In this document: positions 34,120 through 41,573 of the stretch, one piece after another
Position numbering within the stretch: position 1 is the first letter of the stretch
Layout of the letters: the number at the start of each line of letters is the position of its first letter
Origin: 40CM-2-70-7 sp035279865
Lineage (GTDB): Bacteria > Gemmatimonadota > Gemmatimonadetes > Gemmatimonadales > GWC2-71-9
NCBI GenBank assembly: GCA_035279865.1
Contig: DATEGY010000124.1
Coordinates: forward strand, 1 to 64,000
Length of the DNA: 64,000 bases
Reading direction: 5' to 3'
Program-made: the position numbers and the translations under genes
The notes under the pieces: generated by a model
Database searches by the model: none
Told to the model about the DNA's origin: nothing
What the model saw: only the letters and a program-made list of their open reading frames with translations

Positions 34120-34872
34120 ATGCGACTCACGGACGTCACCCAGTACCTCGACCAATACCTCTCGACGGCCGCGATCGGGGATTACCCGAACGCGCTGAAT
34201 GGCCTCCAGGTCGCCAATCGGAGCGACGTCAAGAAAATCGCCGCGGCCGTCGACGTCTGCGCCGCCACCATCCGCATGGCGACCGAAGCTCACGCACAAC
34301 TCCTGCTCGTGCACCATGGCCTATTCTGGTCGGGGCCCCGTCCACTGGTCGGCACTCAGTACGACCGCGTCGCCGGTCTCCTGGCCGGGGATATCGCGCT
34401 CTACAGCTCACATCTTCCCCTCGACCTCCACGCCGACGTCGGTAACAACCCCGTACTCGCCCGCCGGCTCGGTATTGCGGTGAAGGGCGGGTTCGGAGAG
34501 CTGTACGGCTCGACCATCGGCGTGTGGGGAGAAACGGAGGGCACGCGCGAGGACTTCGTCTCCCGGGTCGGCAACCTCCTCGGCGTGACCCCCAAGTCTC
34601 TGCCGTTCGGGCCTCCCCGCGTGAAGCGCGTCGGCATCGTCACCGGCGCCGCCGGATCCCTCATTGGTCAAGCCGCCGCCCAGGGACTCGACACCTTCCT
34701 CACGGGCGAGGGCGTGCACCACTCCTTCTTTGACGCCGAAGAGCTCAAACTCAACGTGATCTATGCCGGGCACTACGCGACCGAAACTGTGGGCGTCCGG
34801 GCCCTCGCTGATCACCTCGCGTCCAAGTTCGGTCTGACCGCCGTCTTTCTCGACCACCCGACGGGCCTGTGA
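34120..34872 (+). CDS. Nif3-like dinuclear metal-centre protein
   Basis: A 250-residue member of the Nif3/YqfO family. The metal-binding HHGLFW is at about residues 66-71, and the late block FLTGEGVHHSFFDAEELKLNVIYAGHYATE supplies further His and Glu ligands. Homologues form a hexameric ring with a di-metal site; the reaction is uncertain (annotations as GTP cyclohydrolase type 2 are weakly supported). It lacks the PII-like insertion of longer members. The stop overlaps the GTG of the next MFS gene. Confidence 0.9.
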   Translation: MRLTDVTQYLDQYLSTAAIGDYPNALNGLQVANRSDVKKIAAAVDVCAATIRMATEAHAQLLLVHHGLFWSGPRPLVGTQYDRVAGLLAGDIALYSSHLPLDLHADVGNNPVLARRLGIAVKGGFGELYGSTIGVWGETEGTREDFVSRVGNLLGVTPKSLPFGPPRVKRVGIVTGAAGSLIGQAAAQGLDTFLTGEGVHHSFFDAEELKLNVIYAGHYATETVGVRALADHLASKFGLTAVFLDHPTGL

Positions 34873-36065
34873 CGCCGCGACGGGTCTTGGGCCTCCTGTG
34901 CCTCGCCGAGTTGTGCGCGATGGCGCCCTGGTTCAGCGCCTCCGCGGTATCGGGGACCCTGACGCATCTCTGGTCCCTCTCCTCCAGCGGATCAGCGTGG
35001 CTGACGGTGAGCGTACAGCTCGGGTTCGTCACGGGCGCGTTCATCTCGAGCGCCCTGGCCCTCTCCGACCTCTGGTCCGCGCGCCGGCTCTTTGCCTGGA
35101 GTGCAGCCGCGGCCGCGATTGCCACCGCCCTGATCACCGCGGCGCCGAACGCTGCCACTGCCTTCGTCCTGCGCTTCGTCACGGGCGCGACATTGGCCGG
35201 CGCGTACCCGCCGGGTATGAAGCTGGCGGCCGGGTGGTACAAGGAGGGGCGAGGCATGGCGATCGGCGTGATGGTGGGAGCACTCACGCTGGGATCGGCT
35301 GTTCCGTTTCTCGTCCGGTGGGCCATCCCTGCGGACGCCTGGAAGCTCGTGTTGTTGATCGCGTCGGCCAGCGCGCTCATCGGCGCCTTGCTGATTCTCC
35401 GGGTTCCGAATGACGGACCCTACGCCGCGCCCTCTCCGCGGTTTTCCTGGAGCGCGGTGCCGCGCATTCTCGAGCGCCCTGCGATCCGACTCGCGACGCT
35501 CGGATACCTGGGGCACATGTGGGAGATCTACGCGATGTGGGCCTCGGTGGCGGCGTTCATCGGCGCGAGCCAAACCGCGCGCGGCGGTTCGGCGGCCCTC
35601 GCTCCCCTCGTCACGTTCGTCGTGGTCGGCATCGGAGCACCCGGGTGCTGGCTCGGCGGCGTCCTGGCGGACCGGTGGGGCCGGGTGCGGACGACGTCGC
35701 TGGCGATGCTCATCTCCGGACTCTGCTCGCTCTTCGTGGGCGTCGTCTTCGGGGCGTCCCTGTGGCTGCTCGTGCCGGTGCTCCTGGTGTGGGGCGTCTC
35801 GGTCGTTGCCGACTCCGCCCAGTTCTCGACGGCCGTCAGTGAGCTCGCGCCACCCGAATACGTCGGCACGGCCCTCACGCTCCAGACCTCACTCGGATTC
35901 CTCTTGACGTGCGTGACGATTTTGTTCCTGCCCATGCTCGCGACGGAGATCGGGTGGCGCTGGTCCATGGCCGCGCTCTCCATCGGCCCGGCAGCGGGCA
36001 TCTGGGCGATGCAGGCGCTGGGCCGGCACCCCGAGGCGCGCCAGCTCGCGGGAGGTCTCGGCTGA
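34869..36065 (+). CDS. MFS transporter
   Basis: A 398-residue major facilitator protein with about 12 membrane segments. Family features are an arginine-rich loop after helix 2 (LSDLWSARRLFAW), GAYPPGMKLAAGW in helix 4-5 and a second loop ADRWGRVRTTSLAM in the C-terminal half. The substrate is unknown; the overall pattern resembles nitrate/cyanate-type MFS carriers. GTG 34869 overlaps the Nif3-like stop, and the last codons carry the GGGAGG ribosome-binding site of the next gene. Confidence 0.87.
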   Translation: MTPRRVLGLLCLAELCAMAPWFSASAVSGTLTHLWSLSSSGSAWLTVSVQLGFVTGAFISSALALSDLWSARRLFAWSAAAAAIATALITAAPNAATAFVLRFVTGATLAGAYPPGMKLAAGWYKEGRGMAIGVMVGALTLGSAVPFLVRWAIPADAWKLVLLIASASALIGALLILRVPNDGPYAAPSPRFSWSAVPRILERPAIRLATLGYLGHMWEIYAMWASVAAFIGASQTARGGSAALAPLVTFVVVGIGAPGCWLGGVLADRWGRVRTTSLAMLISGLCSLFVGVVFGASLWLLVPVLLVWGVSVVADSAQFSTAVSELAPPEYVGTALTLQTSLGFLLTCVTILFLPMLATEIGWRWSMAALSIGPAAGIWAMQALGRHPEARQLAGGLG

Positions 36066-37045
36066 CTCCGTCACATCACGACCCTGAGGGCGGCTTTCGA
36101 AACCCCGACATCCCCCCACTCAGCTTCCGCATCGGCGCACTGCTCAAGTGGCGATTGATCGACCGCCCCGAGCGCCGGCCCCCCGCGGGTCCCATTCCCC
36201 GGGCCGCCCCTTCGTTTCAGGTGCCTCGGGGTGCTCCAGGGTCGTGGTCGGTGACCTGGGTGGGTCACTCCTCTTTCCTGATTCAGCTCGGCGCGACCAA
36301 CATCCTGACCGACCCCGTCTGGAGTGAACGGGCCTCCCCGGTGCAGTGGGCGGGGCCGAAACGCCTGTCAGCCCCTGGCTTTCCCATCACCCAGCTCCCG
36401 CCGATCGATCTGGTGATTCAGTCCCACAATCACTACGACCACTTGGACGACGGCACGGTTCGGCGTCTGGTGCAGGCGCACCCGGACGCGCGCTGGGTGG
36501 CACCCCTCGGCGTCGCTTCCTTCCTCAGGGACCGGGGCGCCGGCGAAGTGACGGAGCATGACTGGTGGGACGAATTGGAGGCCGGGACCATTCAGCTCGC
36601 GTGCGCGCCCGCCCAGCACTTCTCCGGGCGAGGATTCCGGGACCGGAACCAGTCACTTTGGTGCGGCTGGGCGCTGCGGCAGGGGCCGACGCGGATCTAT
36701 TTCTGTGGCGATACCGGATATCACGCGGGGTTCGAAGAAATCGGCCGGCGGCTCGGGCCGTTCGATGTGGCGCTGATGCCGGTCGGCGCATACGACCCGC
36801 GGTGGTTCATGAAACCCGTGCACATGGACCCCGAGGAGTCGGTCACCGCGTTCCGGGATCTGCACCGGCCGCACGGCTCGGAGCGCCGGGGAGTCTTCGT
36901 GCCGATGCATTGGGGCACGTTCCGGCTCACGGACGAACCCGTGGACGAGCCTCCCGTTCGGGCGGCCGCCTGCTGGCGGACGGCGGGATTGCCGGAGCAA
37001 AACTTCCGGCTGCTGGCGCTGGGAGAGACCCGCGGGGGCGACTAG
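36062..37045 (+). CDS. Metallo-beta-lactamase-fold hydrolase, NAPE-PLD-like
   Basis: A 327-residue MBL-fold hydrolase. The metal motif is H122-N-H124-Y-D126-H127; later ligands lie in APAQHFSGRG, YFCGDTGYH and the final MHWGTF. The family N-terminal block GGFRNP lies only nine residues after the MFS stop and has no ATG, GTG or TTG before it. CTG 36062 overlaps the TGA in the same 4-base manner (CTGA) as its neighbours, with GGGAGG 6-7 bases upstream, so CTG is the best start. Relatives are NAPE-PLD and RomA-like phosphodiesterases; the substrate is unknown. Confidence 0.87.
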   Translation: MTPSHHDPEGGFRNPDIPPLSFRIGALLKWRLIDRPERRPPAGPIPRAAPSFQVPRGAPGSWSVTWVGHSSFLIQLGATNILTDPVWSERASPVQWAGPKRLSAPGFPITQLPPIDLVIQSHNHYDHLDDGTVRRLVQAHPDARWVAPLGVASFLRDRGAGEVTEHDWWDELEAGTIQLACAPAQHFSGRGFRDRNQSLWCGWALRQGPTRIYFCGDTGYHAGFEEIGRRLGPFDVALMPVGAYDPRWFMKPVHMDPEESVTAFRDLHRPHGSERRGVFVPMHWGTFRLTDEPVDEPPVRAAACWRTAGLPEQNFRLLALGETRGGD

Positions 37046-37302
37046 ACCGGCACGACGAAACGGACGGTGATCGTCTCCGCGGTCTGCGGTTCCACCACGC
37101 AGAAGCATTCCCGCCCGATGATCCGCTTCACGCCGAGGACTTCGGCCTCGGCGATGCCGGTGACGTCGCGATAGACGATTTCGATGGTCCGCGCGTCGAT
37201 CTGCCGGAATTTCACGGGCCGGTCGCGGAGCCGGTGATGCGGATCGACCCACCGCAATCCTTCCTCGAGCCGCTTTCGCAGGTCCTCGGTGTCGCCGATC
37301 AT
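37042..37302 (-). CDS. Small protein coupled to queG, unknown
   Basis: An 86-residue protein with alternating hydrophobic beta-strand-like stretches (TIEIVYRDVTG, ETITVRFVVPV) and one cysteine pair (ECFCVV). No family was recognised. ATG 37302 overlaps the queG stop by 4 bases, so it is coupled behind queG. Its TAG stop shares the same CTAG with the stop of the convergent MBL gene. Confidence 0.7.
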   Translation of the reverse strand: MIGDTEDLRKRLEEGLRWVDPHHRLRDRPVKFRQIDARTIEIVYRDVTGIAEAEVLGVKRIIGRECFCVVEPQTAETITVRFVVPV

Positions 37303-38255
37303 CGCAGCGCCTTCGCATTGCGCCGCATCCCGGCGAGCCCGGGGCGAGAGAATGGCGTGTCCTGGTACCGGCGCGCGAAGGCGTCTTCGGAAAGCTCCAT
37401 GAGACCCGAGCTCGCCGGACTGACGAGTTCCGGACGCGGTGCGAGCTCCGCGTCGCCCGCGACCGGCGCGAAGCGCTCATTCCAGGGACAGACGTCCTGA
37501 CAGACGTCACAGCCGAACAGCCATTCGCCCGTCCGGGTCCGCTCCTCTTCCGTGAACTCGCCGCGGCGTTCGATGGTGAGGTAGGAAATGCACCGGCGGG
37601 CGTCGAGCGTGCGGGGCGCGACGAACGCGTCCGTGGGACAGGCATCGAGGCAGCGGGTGCAGGTGCCGCAGCGGTCCAGCTCGAAGGGGAGATCGGCCTC
37701 GAGCGGCGCGTCGGTGAGCACGACGCCGATGAACGTGAAGGAGCCCAGGTCGGGGCGGATCAGCATGGTGTTCTTCCCGATCCAGCCGAGGCCCGCGCGT
37801 TGCGCGAGCTCGCGTTCGGGAACGGGGCCGGCGTCGACGTACGCGCGCGAGGTGGACCCAGGTACCAGCCGGCCGATCTCAGCGGCCAGGGCGTCGAGCC
37901 GCTTCCCGAGGACGATGTGGTAGTCGGTGGACCAGGCGTACTGGGCGACCCGGGGACGTGACGCCGGTGCGGGTCCGTGATAGTAGTTGGTCAGCGTGAC
38001 GACGGCGCAACGGGCATTCGGGAGGATGGATTGCGGATCTTTGCGCTTCGCGGCCTGACGATTCAGGTAGGTCATCGTGCCGCCATATCCCGCCGCGAGC
38101 CACTTCTCGATGAAGTCTCCGTGCGCACTCGGCTCGAGCGTACAGATCCCCACGGCGGAGAAGCCCAGCTCGAGTGCTCGACGCTTAACCCCGACGCCTT
38201 GCCTCTCGACGCTTTGTTTCTTGACGTCTTGTCTCTCGACGCCTTTCGTAGTCAC
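37299..38255 (-). CDS. queG: Epoxyqueuosine reductase
   Basis: A 318-residue cobalamin- and Fe-S-dependent enzyme for the last step of queuosine synthesis in tRNA. Two 4Fe-4S motifs are clear: C196-GT-C199-TR-C202-LDA-C206-P and C249-DV-C252-QDV-C256-P. ALELGFSAVGI and RYAWSTDYHIVLGKRLD-type blocks support the family. GTG 38255 overlaps the stop of the upstream small gene (GTGA). The first 24 residues before KRRALELGF are unusual, built from three pentapeptide repeats. No HEAT-repeat extension is present, so it is the short form. Confidence 0.93.
   Translation of the reverse strand: MTTKGVERQDVKKQSVERQGVGVKRRALELGFSAVGICTLEPSAHGDFIEKWLAAGYGGTMTYLNRQAAKRKDPQSILPNARCAVVTLTNYYHGPAPASRPRVAQYAWSTDYHIVLGKRLDALAAEIGRLVPGSTSRAYVDAGPVPERELAQRAGLGWIGKNTMLIRPDLGSFTFIGVVLTDAPLEADLPFELDRCGTCTRCLDACPTDAFVAPRTLDARRCISYLTIERRGEFTEEERTRTGEWLFGCDVCQDVCPWNERFAPVAGDAELAPRPELVSPASSGLMELSEDAFARRYQDTPFSRPGLAGMRRNAKALR
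38196..38240. repeat. 15-base tandem repeat in the 5' end of queG
   Basis: Three imperfect 15-base units on the minus strand (unit like GTCGAGAGACAAGAC) encode VERQD, VKKQS and VERQG at residues 6-20 of QueG, just before the conserved N-terminus. Related bases (GTCGGGG, GTCGAGC) continue for another unit. It looks like slipped-strand expansion joining the two coupled genes. Confidence 0.75.
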
Positions 38256-38518
38256 AGCCCCATCGTCTCTCTGCGCCACCGGGCAAACCTGACTACGTCC
38301 TCGACCGGTGGGATTGCTCCTTCGTCGCCATACGCCGTGAACATCCTCCAGCGCAGGTATTCGCGGGGCGGAAGCGGCAGGAAGGGGAAGCGGGTGAGCC
38401 AATTCCGGGCGCGGAAACTCCACGCGAGGCGAAGCAGATCCACGGCGAGCCTGGGGGAAAGCACGGCGCGCACGGTCAGGCGGAGGTAGAACGCGGACCA
38501 ACTCGCGGGAGCCTGCAT
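38252..38518 (-). CDS. Small protein upstream of queG, unknown
   Basis: An 88-residue basic protein (MQAPASWSAFYLRLTVRAVL to RWRRETMGL) with many Arg and aromatic residues and the motif YLRWRMFTAYGDEG followed by PPVEDVVRFARWRR. No named family was recognised. Its TGA overlaps the GTG of queG, so it is the first gene of a three-gene coupled unit (this gene, queG, the 86-residue gene). It is divergent from the aminotransferase gene at 38542, 23 bases away. Confidence 0.72.
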   Translation of the reverse strand: MQAPASWSAFYLRLTVRAVLSPRLAVDLLRLAWSFRARNWLTRFPFLPLPPREYLRWRMFTAYGDEGAIPPVEDVVRFARWRRETMGL

Positions 38519-38541
38519 GCGCCTCGTATATTTGCCGGTCT

Positions 38542-39723
38542 ATGACGCTCGCCAGCGGTCGCGCCGCGCGGCCCGACCCCTCGCTTCCCACGTCTCTGGC
38601 GCGCTACCGCAGCGAATTCCCGGTCTTCACGGACACCATCTACCTCAACACCTGTTCGCTGGGCGCCCTGGGTGCCCGTTCCCGGCGGAAAGTTACCGAA
38701 TTCCTGGACGGCTGGGAAAAGCGTGGAGCATCTGCCTGGTATGACGTCTGGTGGGAGGCTCTCCAGGAACTCCGCACCCGGTACGGCAGCCTGATCGGCG
38801 CGAGGGCATCGGAAATCGCCCTCGCTCCCAATATCTCGACGGCCGTGGGCACGGTGGCCAGCGCGCTCGACTATCGCTCCCGACCAAAGGTCGTCGTCAC
38901 GTCCCTCGACTTCCCGACCGTCGCCTATCAGTGGCTGGCCCGGCGCCCGGACGGAGTCGAGGTCGTGGTGGTGGAGAGTCCGGATGGTGTGACGGTCCCC
39001 GTGGACGCGATCGCCCGGGCCATCGACTCCCGCACCGCCCTGGTGGCCACGTCACACGTCTTTTTCACTACCGGCGCCATCCAGGACATTCGCGCGGTGG
39101 CCCAGGCGGCTCACGCGAAGGGTGCGCTCTGCCTCATCGATGCCTATCACTCCGTCGGCCAGCTCCCGGTGGACGTACGCGAGGCCGACGTGGATTTCCT
39201 CGTCTCCGGAGGATTGAAGTGGCTCCTCGGCGGACCCGGGGTCGTCTTCCTCTATGTACGGGACTCCCTGGCGCGGACACTCGAACCGACCCTCGCCGGC
39301 TGGTTCGGCCATCGTGACCAGTTCGCCTTCGACCCCGGCCGGCTCACCCGGCACGACGACGCCCGCCGCTTCGAGCTGGGAACGCCCGCGCTGGCCGCGG
39401 TGCACGCCCAGCTGGGCGGGCTGGAATACATCGAAGAGATCGGGATCCCGGCCATCCGGCAGGCCTCCATGGCGCTGGCCGAGGATCTCATCGCCCGCGC
39501 CCGGGAGCGGGGCTGGGTTCCTCGTGTAGCTTCCTCGCCGGCCGACCGCTCCGCGATCGTCATGCTCCCGAGCGCCGACCCGCACGCGGCCGTCCGGCAT
39601 CTCGCGCAGGCCCGGATCATCGCGGACGCCCGGCCCGGTCACGTCCGCCTTTCACCTTTCTTCTACAACGTGCAGGAAGACCATGTCGCAGCAATCGAGC
39701 AGCTCGCCCAAATCGACCACTGA
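38542..39723 (+). CDS. Class V aminotransferase-fold PLP enzyme
   Basis: A 393-residue PLP enzyme of the class V (NifS/kynureninase-like) fold. The PLP lysine is K226 in SGGLKWLLGGPG, the Asp that pairs with the cofactor is in LCLIDAYHSVGQLPVD, and ATSHVFFTTGAIQDI is the usual block before it. The cysteine loop of desulfurases is not visible. Likely activities are isopenicillin-epimerase-like, selenocysteine lyase-like or kynureninase-like. The 3' end overlaps the start of the next gene by 41 bases. Confidence 0.83.
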   Translation: MTLASGRAARPDPSLPTSLARYRSEFPVFTDTIYLNTCSLGALGARSRRKVTEFLDGWEKRGASAWYDVWWEALQELRTRYGSLIGARASEIALAPNISTAVGTVASALDYRSRPKVVVTSLDFPTVAYQWLARRPDGVEVVVVESPDGVTVPVDAIARAIDSRTALVATSHVFFTTGAIQDIRAVAQAAHAKGALCLIDAYHSVGQLPVDVREADVDFLVSGGLKWLLGGPGVVFLYVRDSLARTLEPTLAGWFGHRDQFAFDPGRLTRHDDARRFELGTPALAAVHAQLGGLEYIEEIGIPAIRQASMALAEDLIARARERGWVPRVASSPADRSAIVMLPSADPHAAVRHLAQARIIADARPGHVRLSPFFYNVQEDHVAAIEQLAQIDH

Positions 39724-40429
39724 GGACGAACGACTCCTCGCGGCGCCCACCGCCAACGAGCGGCGGTCGTTCACCCATTCGGACCCCTGGCGGGTGCTCC
39801 GGATCATGGGGGAGTTCGTCGAGGGATTCGACACTCTGCACGACGTCCGGAACGCCGTCACGATCTTCGGCTCGGCCCGCACGCGCACCGACGACGCAGT
39901 GTACGAGCAGGCCATTCTCACCGCCAAGCTGCTCGCCTCGGAGGGGTTTCCGGTCATCACGGGCGGCGGCCCCGGTGTCATGGAAGCCGCCAACCGGGGG
40001 GCACAGGAGGGGAACGGCCTCTCGATCGGCTGCAATATCGAGTTGCCGTTCGAGCAGCATCTCAATCCGTACGTCGAGCGGTCCATCAATTTCCGGTACT
40101 TCTTCGTCCGGAAGACCATGTTCGTGAAGTACTCGACCGCCTTCGTAGTTTTCCCGGGCGGATTCGGCACGCTGGACGAGCTCTTCGAGGCGCTCACGCT
40201 GATTCAGACCGGCAAGGTCAAACACTTTCCGGTGGTCCTGATGGGCACGAAGTACTGGGGCGGACTGATCGACTGGCTCCGCGACCGGGTGGCGGGCGAG
40301 GGCAAGATCGCCACCGAAGACCTGAACCTGATTCACCTGACGGACGATCCGGCGGACGCGGTCCGCTGGATCACCAAGGCCCGTGAGCGCCGCACCGCGG
40401 CGCACGCGGCCTCCACCCACAACCCCTAG
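39683..40429 (+). CDS. LOG-family (TIGR00730) Rossmann protein
   Basis: A 248-residue protein of the LOG/lysine-decarboxylase-like family. The diagnostic motifs are GGGPGVMEAANRGA (about residue 92) and PGGFGTLDELFE (starting at residue 158). Characterised members are cytokinin-activating phosphoribohydrolases or nucleotide 5'-monophosphate nucleosidases; this subgroup, with a 60-residue N-terminal extension, is less studied. ATG 39683 lies within the preceding gene; no better later start precedes the conserved NAVTIFGSAR, so the overlap is accepted with caution. Confidence 0.87.
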   Translation: MSQQSSSSPKSTTEDERLLAAPTANERRSFTHSDPWRVLRIMGEFVEGFDTLHDVRNAVTIFGSARTRTDDAVYEQAILTAKLLASEGFPVITGGGPGVMEAANRGAQEGNGLSIGCNIELPFEQHLNPYVERSINFRYFFVRKTMFVKYSTAFVVFPGGFGTLDELFEALTLIQTGKVKHFPVVLMGTKYWGGLIDWLRDRVAGEGKIATEDLNLIHLTDDPADAVRWITKARERRTAAHAASTHNP

Positions 40430-40439
40430 CGATGAACCG

Positions 40440-41573
40440 ATGACTCGATCTCAGTATCTCCGTGGCCAGCGCATCGACCCCCGCTCGATCTCCGGGAAGG
40501 AGACGGTCGCGGAGCTGATCGACAACGCGTTCCTGGCTTACAACGCCGGACGCATGCGCGAAGGCTGCCGCCTCTTCGTCGAGCGCATGCTCGCTCCCGA
40601 CTGCACGGTGGGCATGAGCCTCACGGGCGCGATGACACCGGCGGGCCTGGGTATGTCGACCATCATCCCGCTGATCGAAGCGGGATTCATCGACTGGATC
40701 GTGTCCACCGGCGCGAATCTCTACCACGACTCCCACTTCGGTCTCGGCCTGGCGATGCACCAGGGCACGCCGTTCGCCGACGACGTGGTCCTCCGCGAAG
40801 AAGGCGTCGTCCGCATCTACGACATCTTTTTCGACTACGAAGTCCTGCTCTCCACCGACGCGTACATCCGCGAGGTGAGCGCGGGCCCCGAGTTCCAACG
40901 GTCCATGAGCACGGCCGAGTATCACTACCTCCTGGGTGGGTACATCCTGGAGCGCGAAAAGAAGCTCGGCATCACCCGGAAGTCGGTCCTGGGGGTGGCG
41001 CATCAGTGCAGCGTGCCGATCTACACCTCGAGTCCGGGGGACTCGTCCATCGGCATGAACGTCGCAGAGCAGGCGCTCGCCGGTTCGAAGCTCCGGTACG
41101 ACGTGAGCGCCGACGTGAACGAGACCGCGGCCATCGTCTATCAGGCGAAACAGGGAGACGGCACGTCGGGCGTCCTGATCGCGGGGGGCGGGAGCCCGAA
41201 GAATTTCGTCCTCCAGACGGAGCCACAGATCCAGGAAGTGCTGGGGATCAGCGAGAAGGGGCACGACTACTTCCTTCAGCTGACCGACGCGCGGCCCGAC
41301 ACCGGAGGTCTGTCAGGCGCGACCCCGGCAGAGGCGGTGAGCTGGGGCAAGATCGATCCCGACAAACTGCCGGGCACGGTGGTGTGCTACACGGACAACA
41401 CGGTCGCCTTGCCGCTCCTCGCGTCCTACGCGCTGGCCAAGCGTCAGCCGAGGCCGTTGAAGCGCCTCTATGACCGCCGGGCCGCGATGATGGCGGATCT
41501 GATGAAAGCCTACGAGAAGGCCCGGAAGTCGCGCGATGCCCGCGCGGAGGCCGCCACTGGCGGACGCGCGTAA
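40440..41573 (+). CDS. Deoxyhypusine synthase-family protein
   Basis: A 377-residue protein of the deoxyhypusine synthase family. Supporting blocks are GMSLTGAMTPAGLGMSTII, DWIVSTGANLYHD, SVLGVAHQCSVPIYTSSPGDSS and the C-terminal GGGSPKNFVLQTEP. In eukaryotes and archaea the enzyme transfers the aminobutyl group of spermidine to eIF5A; bacterial members act on other acceptors, for example in homospermidine formation. No eIF5A-like gene is nearby. ATG 40440 follows the LOG gene by 10 bases; the open frame before it is alternate-frame sequence of that gene. Confidence 0.87.
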   Translation: MTRSQYLRGQRIDPRSISGKETVAELIDNAFLAYNAGRMREGCRLFVERMLAPDCTVGMSLTGAMTPAGLGMSTIIPLIEAGFIDWIVSTGANLYHDSHFGLGLAMHQGTPFADDVVLREEGVVRIYDIFFDYEVLLSTDAYIREVSAGPEFQRSMSTAEYHYLLGGYILEREKKLGITRKSVLGVAHQCSVPIYTSSPGDSSIGMNVAEQALAGSKLRYDVSADVNETAAIVYQAKQGDGTSGVLIAGGGSPKNFVLQTEPQIQEVLGISEKGHDYFLQLTDARPDTGGLSGATPAEAVSWGKIDPDKLPGTVVCYTDNTVALPLLASYALAKRQPRPLKRLYDRRAAMMADLMKAYEKARKSRDARAEAATGGRA

